NCBI RefSeq assembly: GCF_015207005.2
Contig: NZ_JADEXS020000001.1
Coordinates: forward strand, 7,711,001 to 7,775,000
Reading direction: 5' to 3'
Source of the DNA: Desmonostoc muscorum LEGE 12446
GTDB lineage: Bacteria > Cyanobacteriota > Cyanobacteriia > Cyanobacteriales > Nostocaceae
Length of the DNA stretch: 64,000 nt
Below, one piece after another: positions 55,720 through 63,223 of the stretch. The notes under the pieces were generated by a model. The model saw only the letters and a list, made by a program, of their open reading frames with translations, was not told the DNA's origin and ran no database searches. A program made the translations under genes and the position numbers. Each line of letters opens with the position of its first letter. Positions within the stretch are counted from its first letter, which is position 1.

Positions 55720-56034
55720 GCTTGTTCACGAGTATCAAGGACTCTTTGACGGTGTTAAAAGACTCGCTCACGAGTACTAAACACTTGTCCACGAGTATCA
55801 AACACTCGCCCACGAGTATCAAACACTCGCCCACGAGTATCAAACACTCGTTCACGAGTATCAAACACTCGTCCACGAGTATCAAAGACTCGCTCATGAG
55901 TATCAAAGACTCGCTCACGAGTATCAAAGACTCGCTCACGAATATCAAACACTCGTCCACGAATATCAAACACTCGCTCACGAGTATCAAACACTCGCTC
56001 ACGAGTATCAAAGACTCGCTCACAAATTTTAATT
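55720..56034. repeat. 21-bp tandem array, 15 units (array 3)
   Basis: Fifteen units at exact 21-bp spacing from 55720; consensus ACTCGCTCACGAGTATCAAAC. Unit 2 (55741) and unit 15 are degenerate. Each good unit contains ACTCG-NNCA-CGAGT, an inverted repeat with a 4-nt spacer. The first two spacer bases vary freely (CT, TC, CC, TT) while the arms are mostly kept, and the last unit base alternates C/G. It lies between the divergent lipoprotein and folD genes. Confidence 0.95.
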
Positions 56035-56061
56035 TATACGAAATATATAGTTATAAATTAT

Positions 56062-56187
56062 TCTCCCCCTACTCCCCCTGCTCCCCCTGCCTCCCCTACT
56101 CCCCCTGCTCCCCCTACTCCCCCTGCTCCCCCTGCTCCCCCTGCCTCCCCCACTCCCCACTCCCCACTCCCCACTCCCCACTCCCCT
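56062..56187. repeat. C-rich short repeats upstream of folD
   Basis: About ten copies of CTCCCCCTG/CTCCCCCTA (9-bp period) then five of CACTCCC, ending about 40 bp before the folD ATG. Confidence 0.85.
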
Positions 56188-56226
56188 TTTCAATCAGACT
56201 TGCGACAAAAGACGAACATAATTTTC

Positions 56227-57105
56227 ATGAAAACACAAACTGCCAAACTCCTTGATGGAAAAGCAATAGCAGCAAAAATTCAGCAAGAACTTTCTGTTGC
56301 CATTACCGAATTACAACCAAAAGTTGGACGACCCCCTGGCTTAGCAGTGCTGATGGTTGGCGATAATCCAGCCTCAGCTGCTTATGTACGCAATAAAGAA
56401 AAAGCCTGCGCTAAAGTTGGTATAGCCTCTTTTGGCAAGCATTTTCCTGTGCAAACGACCCTTGGGGAATTAGAAGAGGTCATTGCTACACTCAACCACG
56501 ATGAACGTGTGGATGGCATTCTCGTGCAGCTACCCTTACCTAACCATTTGGATGCTGTTAGCTTGTTACATCAAATTGATCCCGATAAAGATGCCGATGG
56601 ACTGCACCCAGTGAACTTGGGGCGACTAGTACGGGGAGAAATCGGTTTACGTAGCTGCACTCCTGCTGGCGTCATGCGGCTTTTAGAAGAATATGAAATT
56701 CCTTTGCAAGGAAAACAGGCAGTAGTGGTAGGACGTAGTATTTTAGTGGGTAAGCCAATGGCGTTAATGCTATTAGAAGCTGATGCTACAGTCACCATTG
56801 CTCATTCGCGATCGCACGATCTCAAAACTATCACCCAAAATGCTGATATTCTGATTGCAGCAGTGGGTCGTCCCGGATTGATCTCTGCTGATATGGTAAA
56901 ACCAGGCGCTGTTGTGGTAGATGTGGGAATGAATCGGGTCACTGATGCCAGTGGCAACAGTCGCCTAGTTGGCGATGTCGATTTGGAATCAACTGCTGCC
57001 GTAGCAGGATTTATCACCCCAGTTCCTGGTGGTGTTGGACCAATGACTGTCGCCTTATTGTTGCAAAATACATTTACCAGCTATTCCAAGGCAGTAAGAA
57101 AATGA
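56227..57105 (+). CDS. folD: Methylene-THF dehydrogenase/cyclohydrolase
   Basis: 292 aa from ATG at 56227 ([20 protein letters not shown]); an in-frame TTG at 56200 is not needed. FolD interconverts methylene-, methenyl- and formyl-THF using NADP. Motifs: [20 protein letters not shown] (catalytic Lys in YxxxK), [59 protein letters not shown] and the C-terminal [15 protein letters not shown]. Length is normal. It starts a plus-strand run folD, crtE, PAP2-like that I recall as common in cyanobacteria. Confidence 0.97.
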   Translation: MKTQTAKLLDGKAIAAKIQQELSVAITELQPKVGRPPGLAVLMVGDNPASAAYVRNKEKACAKVGIASFGKHFPVQTTLGELEEVIATLNHDERVDGILVQLPLPNHLDAVSLLHQIDPDKDADGLHPVNLGRLVRGEIGLRSCTPAGVMRLLEEYEIPLQGKQAVVVGRSILVGKPMALMLLEADATVTIAHSRSHDLKTITQNADILIAAVGRPGLISADMVKPGAVVVDVGMNRVTDASGNSRLVGDVDLESTAAVAGFITPVPGGVGPMTVALLLQNTFTSYSKAVRK

Positions 57106-57190
57106 GGAGTTAAGAGTTAGGAGTTAGGAGTTATGAGTTACATTCCCAACTCCTAACTCCTAACTCCTAACTTCTAACTTCCAACTCTTC
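57106..57190. repeat. GAGTTAG and CTCCTAA repeats
   Basis: Four copies of GAGTTAG (57107 on) and four of CTCCTAA (57152 on) are inverted relative to each other and could form a hairpin after folD. Confidence 0.8.
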
Positions 57191-57263
57191 ATTTTTTCAG
57201 TCCCACAGCACCTTAAAATTGTGACTTATAAGACGAAAATCACAAAATGTCAGGAATTGAAGA

Positions 57264-58196
57264 ATGGTAGCAACTGATAACGTTCAAAAGACACCACCAG
57301 AGGAAGCCAAATTTAACCTAGCAGGCTATCTCAAAGAACGGCAAAAGCTTTGTGATACTGCTTTAGATCAGGCTATTCCCATCGTTTATCCAGAAACAAT
57401 TTATGAGTCGATGCGCTACTCCTTATTAGCTGGAGGTAAGCGTGTACGCCCGATTCTTTGCCTTGCTACCTGTGAAATGATGGGTGGCAGCATCGAAATG
57501 GCTATGCCAACAGCTTGCGCGGTGGAGATGATCCACACAATGTCTTTGATTCATGACGACCTCCCGTCAATGGATAATGACGATTATCGTCGTGGAAAGC
57601 TGACAAATCATAAAGTCTATGGCGAAGATGTGGCAATTTTAGCTGGAGATGGTTTGTTGGCTCTGGCTTTTGAATATGTTGCCCTTCAAACTCCTCAAAA
57701 TGTTCCCAAAGATCGAGTCTTGCAGGTAGTTATCCGTCTCGGTCGGGCTTTGGGGGCTGCTGGTTTAGTCGGCGGTCAAGTTGTGGATTTACAATCTGAA
57801 GGGAAATCAGATATTTCTCTAGAAACGCTGAATTTCATTCACGAACACAAAACAGCCGCTCTTTTGGAAGCATGTGTAGTTTGTGGCGGGATCATAGCTG
57901 GGGCATCATCTGAAGATGTGCAACGACTAACCCGTTATGCTCAAAATATTGGGCTAGCATTTCAGATCGTAGATGATATTCTGGATATCACTGCGACCCA
58001 GGAGCAATTAGGCAAAACAGCTGGCAAAGACCAAAAAGCGATGAAAGTTACGTATCCCAGCCTTTGGGGACTAGAGCAATCCCGCTTAAAAGCCCAAGAG
58101 CTAGTTAAAGCAGCTTGTGCGGAATTAGAACCATTTGGGGAGAGAGCCGTGCCACTCCAAGCGATCGCTCATTTTATCATCAGTCGCAATAACTAG
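57264..58196 (+). CDS. crtE: Geranylgeranyl diphosphate synthase
   Basis: 310 aa trans-prenyltransferase that makes C20 geranylgeranyl-PP for carotenoids, phytol and quinones. First aspartate-rich motif: [20 protein letters not shown] (DDxxxxD); second: [20 protein letters not shown] (DDxxD). [19 protein letters not shown] is the isopentenyl-PP binding stretch. [10 protein letters not shown] with residues before it ([10 protein letters not shown]) fits the C15-C20 class. Length is normal. Confidence 0.95.
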   Translation: MVATDNVQKTPPEEAKFNLAGYLKERQKLCDTALDQAIPIVYPETIYESMRYSLLAGGKRVRPILCLATCEMMGGSIEMAMPTACAVEMIHTMSLIHDDLPSMDNDDYRRGKLTNHKVYGEDVAILAGDGLLALAFEYVALQTPQNVPKDRVLQVVIRLGRALGAAGLVGGQVVDLQSEGKSDISLETLNFIHEHKTAALLEACVVCGGIIAGASSEDVQRLTRYAQNIGLAFQIVDDILDITATQEQLGKTAGKDQKAMKVTYPSLWGLEQSRLKAQELVKAACAELEPFGERAVPLQAIAHFIISRNN

Positions 58197-58365
58197 TACA
58201 AAAAGGCAAAAGGTACAAATGCTCATAGCATCAACTTTTTGTCTATTTTTAACCGTCGGGTTATTTTAGACCTGATGTACTAGGTTAATTTGGGATTTTG
58301 GGTTGAATCTAAATGTTTCCTCAACCAACAACTGCTGCTCATATTACTAATCTAACCACAATACC

Positions 58366-58821
58366 ATGCAGGACATAGGCAACATTTTAGACAATCGGGT
58401 GCTGCTGGTTGCTCTGGTAGCTTGTTTAATTGCTCAAGCATTAAAACTGATAATCGAGATCGTCAAAAATCGCAAGCTGAATATACGTGTTTTAGTGACA
58501 ACCGGAGGTATGCCCAGTGCCCACTCAGCTTTAGTTACAGCTCTAGCTGCTGGTGTCGGCCAAAAACTTGGTTGGGCATCTCCTGATTTTGCGGTAGCAA
58601 CGGTTTTTGCCATCATCGTTATGTACGATGCAGCCGGAGTTCGCCAAGCAGCTGGCAAGCAAGCTCGTATCCTCAATCAAATGATTGATGAATTATTTCA
58701 TGAAAAACCAGACTTTAGCCAAGACCGTCTTAAGGAATTACTTGGACATACACCAGTTCAGGTAATAGCTGGGTCGGCTTTGGGTATAACCGTTTATTGG
58801 TTAGCTAGGTCTGCTTATTAA
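58366..58821 (+). CDS. Divergent PAP2-family (DUF212) membrane protein
   Basis: 151 aa. VLLVALVACLIAQALKLIIE is the first membrane segment; VLVTTGGMPSAHSALVTALA holds the PSAHS phosphatase-like motif; FAVATVFAIIVMYDAAGVRQ AAGKQ and VIAGSALGITVYWLARSAY complete the family pattern. The family is related to acid phosphatase/vanadium haloperoxidases; a role in polyprenyl- or lipid-phosphate hydrolysis would fit the neighbouring crtE but is inference. Confidence 0.9.
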   Translation: MQDIGNILDNRVLLVALVACLIAQALKLIIEIVKNRKLNIRVLVTTGGMPSAHSALVTALAAGVGQKLGWASPDFAVATVFAIIVMYDAAGVRQAAGKQARILNQMIDELFHEKPDFSQDRLKELLGHTPVQVIAGSALGITVYWLARSAY

Positions 58822-59213
58822 AGGAAGAATGCAGAATTGGTGAATACAGAATTCAGCAATCTTTTAGTGGGGGATTTAACCCGCTACTTTCTTGTTGACC
58901 ACTAAATTCTACTCCTACGGGGAAGCAAGCTAGGCGCAGGTCTCGTAGAGCAGATTGAGTGATATCATGTCCGACTAATCACTTATCATTAAAATTTCTC
59001 CGCGTCCCCGCGTCCCCGTGTCTCCGCGTCGGTCTAAATAATAAGTCTTTTCCCGGACATGATATGAGGGACTTAAACCCACTAACTTCACCGCCACTTA
59101 TACAGAATTAATACTGAATTCTGAATCCTGAACGGCAGTTGCTTTATGCCGGCGGCAGTTCCTCTTTGGGGAAACCACCAAGACCGCACTGCCTCCTCCT
59201 GAATTCTTTATTC
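58822..59213. other. Intergenic region with a MITE
   Basis: Holds the element at 58962-59065. The remainder has repeat-like words (GGAAGCAAGCTAGGCGCAGG; CTGAATTCTGAATCCTGAA). No gene. Confidence 0.5.
58962..59065. mobile_element. 104-bp MITE with ATATCATGTCCG ends
   Basis: ATATCATGTCCG (58962-58973) and CGGACATGATAT (59054-59065) are perfect 12-bp inverted ends. The interior contains CGCGTCCCCGCGTCCCCGTG repeats. A degenerate relative lies at about 43381-43597. Confidence 0.78.
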
Positions 59214-59858
59214 TTAAAGTCGCACAGTTGAGCGCAACAAAATTACCTTACGACTATCTACGATACTGGCAACAAAACCGCGATCGTTTAGCTTTTGTAA
59301 TGTGTTGTATGCTTCGCTTTGGTTAGTAGTATAAACTGCCAGCAAGTAGGGGCGTTGTCCATAAGAAGCAAAACCTACGTTACCTCCCACCACTTGTTGT
59401 ACACTAGTTGCCAGTTCTGGGCGATTGTAATAATCTACCAATACTGCATAACCTTCTCCTAAGGCTTGAGGATTATAATTAACTGTCTGCTGTTGAGGTG
59501 GCTGTGCTTGTACAACATCTGGTGCTGTTGGTCGAGTAGTAATTATGGCAGACAAACCGACAATATTACTGACATACCTTGCCCAGCGATTGGCATCGTC
59601 AATTTGATTAAAGCCGCCGATGCGCGTCACAGTTTCGTTGAGATATTTGCAGGTAATGGTCTTGAGTTCAGGCGGTAGGGCACTACGCAACTGCTTTTGA
59701 TTTTCTGCCGTGGGACTGACTACTAATAAAAGATACTCGCCTGCACTCGGTGGTTGACAATTGGGAATGGCTTGTTGAGCAAAGACAGAACTCATGCCAC
59801 CAATCAACCCTGCGAACGCTAATCCTAAAACACTTGGTAAAGTCTGAAATCTCTGCAC
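59214..59858 (-). CDS. Secreted protein with SPOR-like repeats, function unknown
   Basis: 214 aa. Signal peptide: LPSVLGLAFAGLIGGMSSVF AQQ, cleavage near residue 28. Two similar halves follow: GEYLLLVVSPTAENQKQLRS with TRIGGFNQIDDANRWARYVS, and EGYAVLVDYYNRPELATSVQ with YLLAVYTTNQSEAYNTLQKL. The V-x-V/G...N/D-A-N/Y-x-x-A/L pattern resembles SPOR domains (which bind denuded glycan strands), but I am not certain. Two Cys in the first half may pair. Function unknown. Confidence 0.75.
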   Translation of the reverse strand: MQRFQTLPSVLGLAFAGLIGGMSSVFAQQAIPNCQPPSAGEYLLLVVSPTAENQKQLRSALPPELKTITCKYLNETVTRIGGFNQIDDANRWARYVSNIVGLSAIITTRPTAPDVVQAQPPQQQTVNYNPQALGEGYAVLVDYYNRPELATSVQQVVGGNVGFASYGQRPYLLAVYTTNQSEAYNTLQKLNDRGFVASIVDSRKVILLRSTVRL

Positions 59859-59910
59859 AAAAGTTACATATATAAATGGATGGTGTCTTAAAAGATTTTA
59901 TAAAGAAAAA

Positions 59911-60017
59911 TGGGGAATGGGGACTAGGGACTGGGGACTGGGGACTGGGAAAGACTTTTTCAATAAGTATTTAATACCTAATCCCCAGTACCCAATACCC
60001 AGTACCCAATCCCCAAT
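59911..60017. repeat. GGGGACT and CCCAATA repeats
   Basis: GGGGACTGGGGACTGGG at about 59930-59949 and inverted CCCCAGTACCCAATACCC at 59982-60001. They flank a short AT-rich loop and can pair. Confidence 0.8.
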
Positions 60018-60020
60018 TGT

Positions 60021-60350
60021 TTAAGACACAGTAGCCAAAGATGCCAAGGGATCGGGTATTGTCTCAGAAGGAGCTGGGAATTCTCCTGTGATGACGTATT
60101 CTAAGCGCAATTTTAACCAAGTAATAAATTGAGGATTAGTAGAAATAATTGCTACTGCTGGTTGGGGACACTTGGCTTTTGCCTCTGCAAACTGGGGCGC
60201 TTCTAAGAAAGCAGGTTGCTTAATCAGCCAAAAATCAATTTGTTTTTCTTGTTCGTGGTAATGACGGGTGCGTTCTTTGAGAACTTCCTCTATCGGTTCT
60301 TCTTGGAGGAGAAAACGTTGACTGGCCAAAACGTAATGATATGTTTGCAT
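60021..60350 (-). CDS. ycf54: Ycf54 protein, Mg-protoporphyrin monomethylester cyclase subunit
   Basis: 109 aa from ATG at 60350, with AGGA 5 bp upstream; the ATG at 60356 overlaps that Shine-Dalgarno. TYHYVLASQRFLLQEEPIEE, HEQEKQIDFWLIKQPAFLEA, TNPQFITWLKLRLEYVITGE and PSETIPDPLASL are characteristic of Ycf54. It is an auxiliary subunit of the oxidative cyclase (AcsF/CycI) that forms ring E of chlorophyll. Length is normal. Confidence 0.94.
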   Translation of the reverse strand: MQTYHYVLASQRFLLQEEPIEEVLKERTRHYHEQEKQIDFWLIKQPAFLEAPQFAEAKAKCPQPAVAIISTNPQFITWLKLRLEYVITGEFPAPSETIPDPLASLATVS

Positions 60351-60383
60351 TTTCATCCTTTGCTTGTTATGTGAATAATTTCA

Positions 60384-60415
60384 GGGCACAGCACTAAACG
60401 CTGTACCCCTACGAA
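60384..60415. repeat. Degenerate GTAGGGGCACAGC palindrome
   Basis: GGGCACAGC...GCTGTACCC with one mismatch. A decayed member of the palindrome family listed at 26523, 34834, 34874 and 39640. It lies between two minus-strand genes. Confidence 0.5.
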
Positions 60416-61132
60416 TCAACTTTTGTGGAACTTCTTGAACCAACTGAAGGGACAAGCACTTCCTTGGTTGTCTGCATTTGCCTGTTTGCCACCAGATGTT
60501 AGCTTCGTTAAGAACAGACTATTGTCGAAGTAGTGTTCTAAGGAAACAATTTTCAAGTCATCGGTAACTTTTGCAATGCTCATGCCGATAATTTCCACCG
60601 TCTCTCCAGTAGGTGCATGGTCTTTGTATTGTCCGTTAAAATGTCCCCAGTGCCGCCACTTGAATGTTACATTCGGTGGCCCTGAGAAAACTTCCAGCAC
60701 TTCCCAAGGAAATCCTTGGGGAAATGTTGTGTGGAAGACTTTTGCGGATGATTCAAAGCTTTCTTCTGAAGCCTTGTAGTGTTCTGAATCAGCCATAAAT
60801 AGATTGTAAGTACCTTGGGCTGATAAATCTGCTGCTGTGTAGTCCACCCCGCCATTGGTACTGACGCGAAACTTATCATTGACAATAGATAACCACTGTT
60901 GCGGGTTAGCTTTAAAGGATACTTCCATCTCGAAGGTTCGCACCAAGTTTTGCACGATCGCTTCTAGTGTACCTTCAAGGTGATTGCGCGTACTTTCTTG
61001 AGCTAGATTTTCTTTGGAGCGAGAATAATCCGGTGGTGTCTGGTAGCGCCACTCGGTATCAATACTTTCTGCAATCACGCGATCGCGATCCTGTACCCAA
61101 AGTGGCAGGTTGTTAGACTGTGTTGCGCTCAT
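60416..61132 (-). CDS. NTF2/SnoaL-like domain protein
   Basis: 238 aa. MSATQSNNLPLWVQDRDRVI starts a helical lead, and the core TFEMEVSFKANPQQWLSIVN, SGPPNVTFKWRHWGHFNGQY, GETVEIIGMSIAKVTDDLKI forms a curved-sheet pattern seen in SnoaL-like and plant pathogen-related-like proteins. Such proteins bind small hydrophobic ligands or act as cyclases or isomerases. Function here unknown. The end (CPFSWFKKFHKS) has a CPFxWF motif often seen with haem or lipid proteins, noted without claim. Confidence 0.75.
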   Translation of the reverse strand: MSATQSNNLPLWVQDRDRVIAESIDTEWRYQTPPDYSRSKENLAQESTRNHLEGTLEAIVQNLVRTFEMEVSFKANPQQWLSIVNDKFRVSTNGGVDYTAADLSAQGTYNLFMADSEHYKASEESFESSAKVFHTTFPQGFPWEVLEVFSGPPNVTFKWRHWGHFNGQYKDHAPTGETVEIIGMSIAKVTDDLKIVSLEHYFDNSLFLTKLTSGGKQANADNQGSACPFSWFKKFHKS

Positions 61133-61186
61133 AGAAGTTTTTGCTGAAGATTTCTTTCTAGATTTCGCAGTTACAACCCCTCTTTT

Positions 61187-61296
61187 GGGGAGGCAGGGGA
61201 GGTAGGGGAGGCAGGGGAGGCAGGGGAAGAAATAACCAATGCCCCAGTCCCCAGTCCCTAGTCCCCAGTCCCCATTCCCTATTCCCCATTCCCTCT
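61187..61296. repeat. GGGGAGGCA and CCCCAGT repeats
   Basis: Four copies of GGAGGCAGG/GGGAGGTAG (61189-61227) then CCCCAGTCCCTAGTCCCCAG words up to the pdxJ stop; the last of them provide the final pdxJ codons. Confidence 0.8.
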
Positions 61297-62004
61297 TATG
61301 GCTTCTTTCATCTCGCGGACTGCTCGTTCTATGCCTACTAAAGCTGCCCTACTGATGATGGTATGACCGATGTTTAGTTCTTCCATGCCTGGAAGTACAG
61401 CCACCGGGTAGACGTTCCAGTAGGTGAGTCCATGTCCAGCGTTGACTCGCAGTCCGCCTTGAATTGCTTGTTCACACCCTTTAGCTAAGACGGCTAATTC
61501 TCGGTGGCGATTTGTTTCGTCTTTAGCCTCAGCATATTGTCCGGTGTGCAATTCAATAAATTTCGCCTGCACCTTGACAGATGCTTCGATTTGTGCTGGT
61601 TCGGCGTCGATAAATAAACTAACTGGAATGCCAGCGCTTTGCAATTTATCGACTATTTCACCTATTCTACCAATTTGCCCAACGATATCTAGTCCGCCTT
61701 CTGTTGTGACTTCTTCGCGTTTTTCGGGAACTAAAGTTACATAATCTGGTTTGATGTCAAGGGCGATCGCTAACATTTCATCTGTAGCGGCCATTTCTAA
61801 ATTTAAGTGAGTTCTCACTGTTTGTCTTAAGATTCGCACATCTCGATCTTGGATATGCCGCCGGTCTTCCCGCAGATGCACTGTAATGCCATCTGCACCT
61901 CCTAATTCTGCCAGCACCGCCGCTGCTACGGGGTCTGGTTCCACTGTCCGCCGTGCTTGCCGGATAGTGGCGATGTGGTCAATGTTAACGCCTAGTGTAG
62001 ACAC
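61279..62004 (-). CDS. pdxJ: Pyridoxine 5'-phosphate synthase
   Basis: 241 aa. Condenses 1-deoxyxylulose-5-phosphate with 3-amino-2-oxopropyl phosphate to give pyridoxine phosphate (vitamin B6). [20 protein letters not shown] (catalytic His), [39 protein letters not shown] (catalytic Glu), [15 protein letters not shown] and [16 protein letters not shown] are family motifs. Length is normal. Sequence from 21 bp upstream of the ATG, and a 22-bp piece of its coding region, recur together beyond the neighbouring toxin-antitoxin pair. Confidence 0.96.
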   Translation of the reverse strand: MSTLGVNIDHIATIRQARRTVEPDPVAAAVLAELGGADGITVHLREDRRHIQDRDVRILRQTVRTHLNLEMAATDEMLAIALDIKPDYVTLVPEKREEVTTEGGLDIVGQIGRIGEIVDKLQSAGIPVSLFIDAEPAQIEASVKVQAKFIELHTGQYAEAKDETNRHRELAVLAKGCEQAIQGGLRVNAGHGLTYWNVYPVAVLPGMEELNIGHTIISRAALVGIERAVREMKEAIRGNGE

Positions 62005-62024
62005 CCCAAATTTCTCCCGAATCC

Positions 62025-62109
62025 ACTGTCTTCAGAACTTGATTTTACAGGAAATAAGGGGAGTTTGCCGTGAGAGCTATGGATGCCACAGATAATAAAT
62101 GCGATGTCT
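62025..62109. repeat. 85-bp direct repeat, left copy (pdxJ upstream)
   Basis: Matches 62982-63066 at 80 of 85 positions by eye, same orientation; begins ACTGTCTTCAGAACTTGATT. It lies 21 bp upstream of pdxJ and is followed by ACGACGGGCTACGCCTAA, which recurs near 63119-63136. Confidence 0.9.
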
Positions 62110-62275
62110 ACGACGGGCTACGCCTAAGTAAGTCGGCGTAAATAATTATCGTTGGGATAAGGCAGGGAGCAGGGGGCAGGGAGCAGGGGGAGAAAGAGTT
62201 TGAGCCTTATTTACTTTTCTTTACACAGTTTGGTTTTATTGCACCGACTTACTTACGCTCGAAATTAAACTGAGT
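62110..62275. repeat. Spacer with GCAGGGAGCAGGGGG repeats
   Basis: GGCAGGGAGCAGGGGGCAGG units at 62161-62191, and the inverted pair AAGTAAGTCGG(CG)/CCGACTTACTT at about 62127-62137 and 62243-62254. No gene. Confidence 0.6.
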
Positions 62276-62626
62276 TTATCTCTTGAGAAATTCCAGATTA
62301 TTCTGCATTTCTTGGGTAGACTTTGTTGCTATTAATTCCAACAGTTGTCTCATCTGCTCACCTATTGAGTAACGTTGTTGAGAGGCAAGGATGATTCCAG
62401 CATGAGTTTTGCCTTCTGTCAGATATTTTATGTGCAAACGATAGAAATCTCCTTTGTTAAAAGAGTACAAAACGCGTCCCAGACTGGTTGCATAGTCCAA
62501 ATGGTCTGTATCGCTATACCCAAGCATTCCGGCATCACTGGCTGTAATCACATCTACTCCCCGTGACCGAAGCGCAGTTACCAAATCCCGATCCATCGAG
62601 TCCTCATCCAAATAGAGCAGGAGCAT
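62276..62626 (-). CDS. DUF5615 PIN-like toxin candidate (second pair)
   Basis: 116 aa. MLLLYLDEDSMDRDLVTALR has the complete LDED acidic motif and GVDVITASDAGMLGYSDTDH, GRVLYSFNKGDFYRLH and HAGIILASQQRYSIGEQMRQ follow the DUF5615 pattern with the N-x-x-D-F signature. It looks closer to the family consensus than the pair at 9.3 kb. It lies 14 bp downstream of the DUF433 gene. RNase toxin activity is inferred. Confidence 0.82.
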   Translation of the reverse strand: MLLLYLDEDSMDRDLVTALRSRGVDVITASDAGMLGYSDTDHLDYATSLGRVLYSFNKGDFYRLHIKYLTEGKTHAGIILASQQRYSIGEQMRQLLELIATKSTQEMQNNLEFLKR

Positions 62627-62640
62627 GATTACTTAGTGAG

Positions 62641-62931
62641 TTAAGATTTACAATGCTGTTGTTCAAACAATTTTGTCTCGGCTTCTTCTGCTGCAATGTC
62701 TGATTCAATTTCCTCGCGGTTGGCATGATAATAAGTGAGAGCAGCATAAATATGTGCCAAAGTTAACGTCGGATGCCCAATTCGATTGAGGATCTCTTCT
62801 GGCATGAGACCAAGTTTATACCAAAGGATGATACGACGGACAGTTAGTCCTGTTCCAGCAATGATTGGTCTGCCACCCCGAATGTCGGAAGAGGAGGTAA
62901 TCAGAGTACCAATATCAACTGTTGTAGTCAT
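62641..62931 (-). CDS. DUF433-family antitoxin-like protein (second pair)
   Basis: 96 aa from ATG at 62931; an in-frame TTG at 62946 has AGAGG directly against it, too close. SDIRGGRPIIAGTGLTVRRI ILWYKLGLMPEEI is the DUF433 signature (GGRPxIxGTxxxV), followed by LTLAHIYAALTYYHANREEI ESDI. It is upstream of and probably co-transcribed with the DUF5615 gene. The likely role is antitoxin and autorepressor, by analogy. Confidence 0.83.
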   Translation of the reverse strand: MTTTVDIGTLITSSSDIRGGRPIIAGTGLTVRRIILWYKLGLMPEEILNRIGHPTLTLAHIYAALTYYHANREEIESDIAAEEAETKLFEQQHCKS

Positions 62932-62959
62932 GTTTGTTTTGTTCAACCTCTTGAAGATA

Positions 62960-62981
62960 ATCTGTAGCGGCTATTTCTAAA
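62960..62981. repeat. 22-bp copy of an internal pdxJ segment
   Basis: ATCTGTAGCGGCTATTTCTA AA differs at one base from 61780-61801 inside pdxJ. It is joined directly to the 85-bp repeat copy that starts at 62982, as if 223 bp between them had been deleted from a second pdxJ 5' region. Confidence 0.8.
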
Positions 62982-63066
62982 ACTGTCCTGAGAACTTGAT
63001 TTTACTGGAAATAAGGGGAGTTTGCCGTGAGAGCTATGGACGCCACAGATAATAAATGTGATGTCT
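62982..63066. repeat. 85-bp direct repeat, right copy
   Basis: Copy of 62025-62109. Relative to the left copy about 52 bp are inserted between it and the following ACGACGGGCTACGCCTA word (63119 on). Confidence 0.9.
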
Positions 63067-63223
63067 GTCTTGAAAAGTGACGCTCCTACGTCGCTAATAG
63101 ATCGGCAAAAGCCGCCGCTACGACGGGCTACGCCTACACACAAAATCAAACTGAGTTAGCAAAACCTCATATTTGGGCAAAATAGTTGAAATAAATAGCT
63201 GATTTCACAAGAGTTGATCAAGC

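Noticed and set aside
55720..56034. CRISPR array
   Set aside because: Units are contiguous 21-bp repeats with no unique spacers and no cas genes nearby.
55655..56255. Open frames with repeated TSIKHSP or VFDTRGR over array 3
   Set aside because: Repeat artefact; one of them even runs through C-rich repeats into the folD start.
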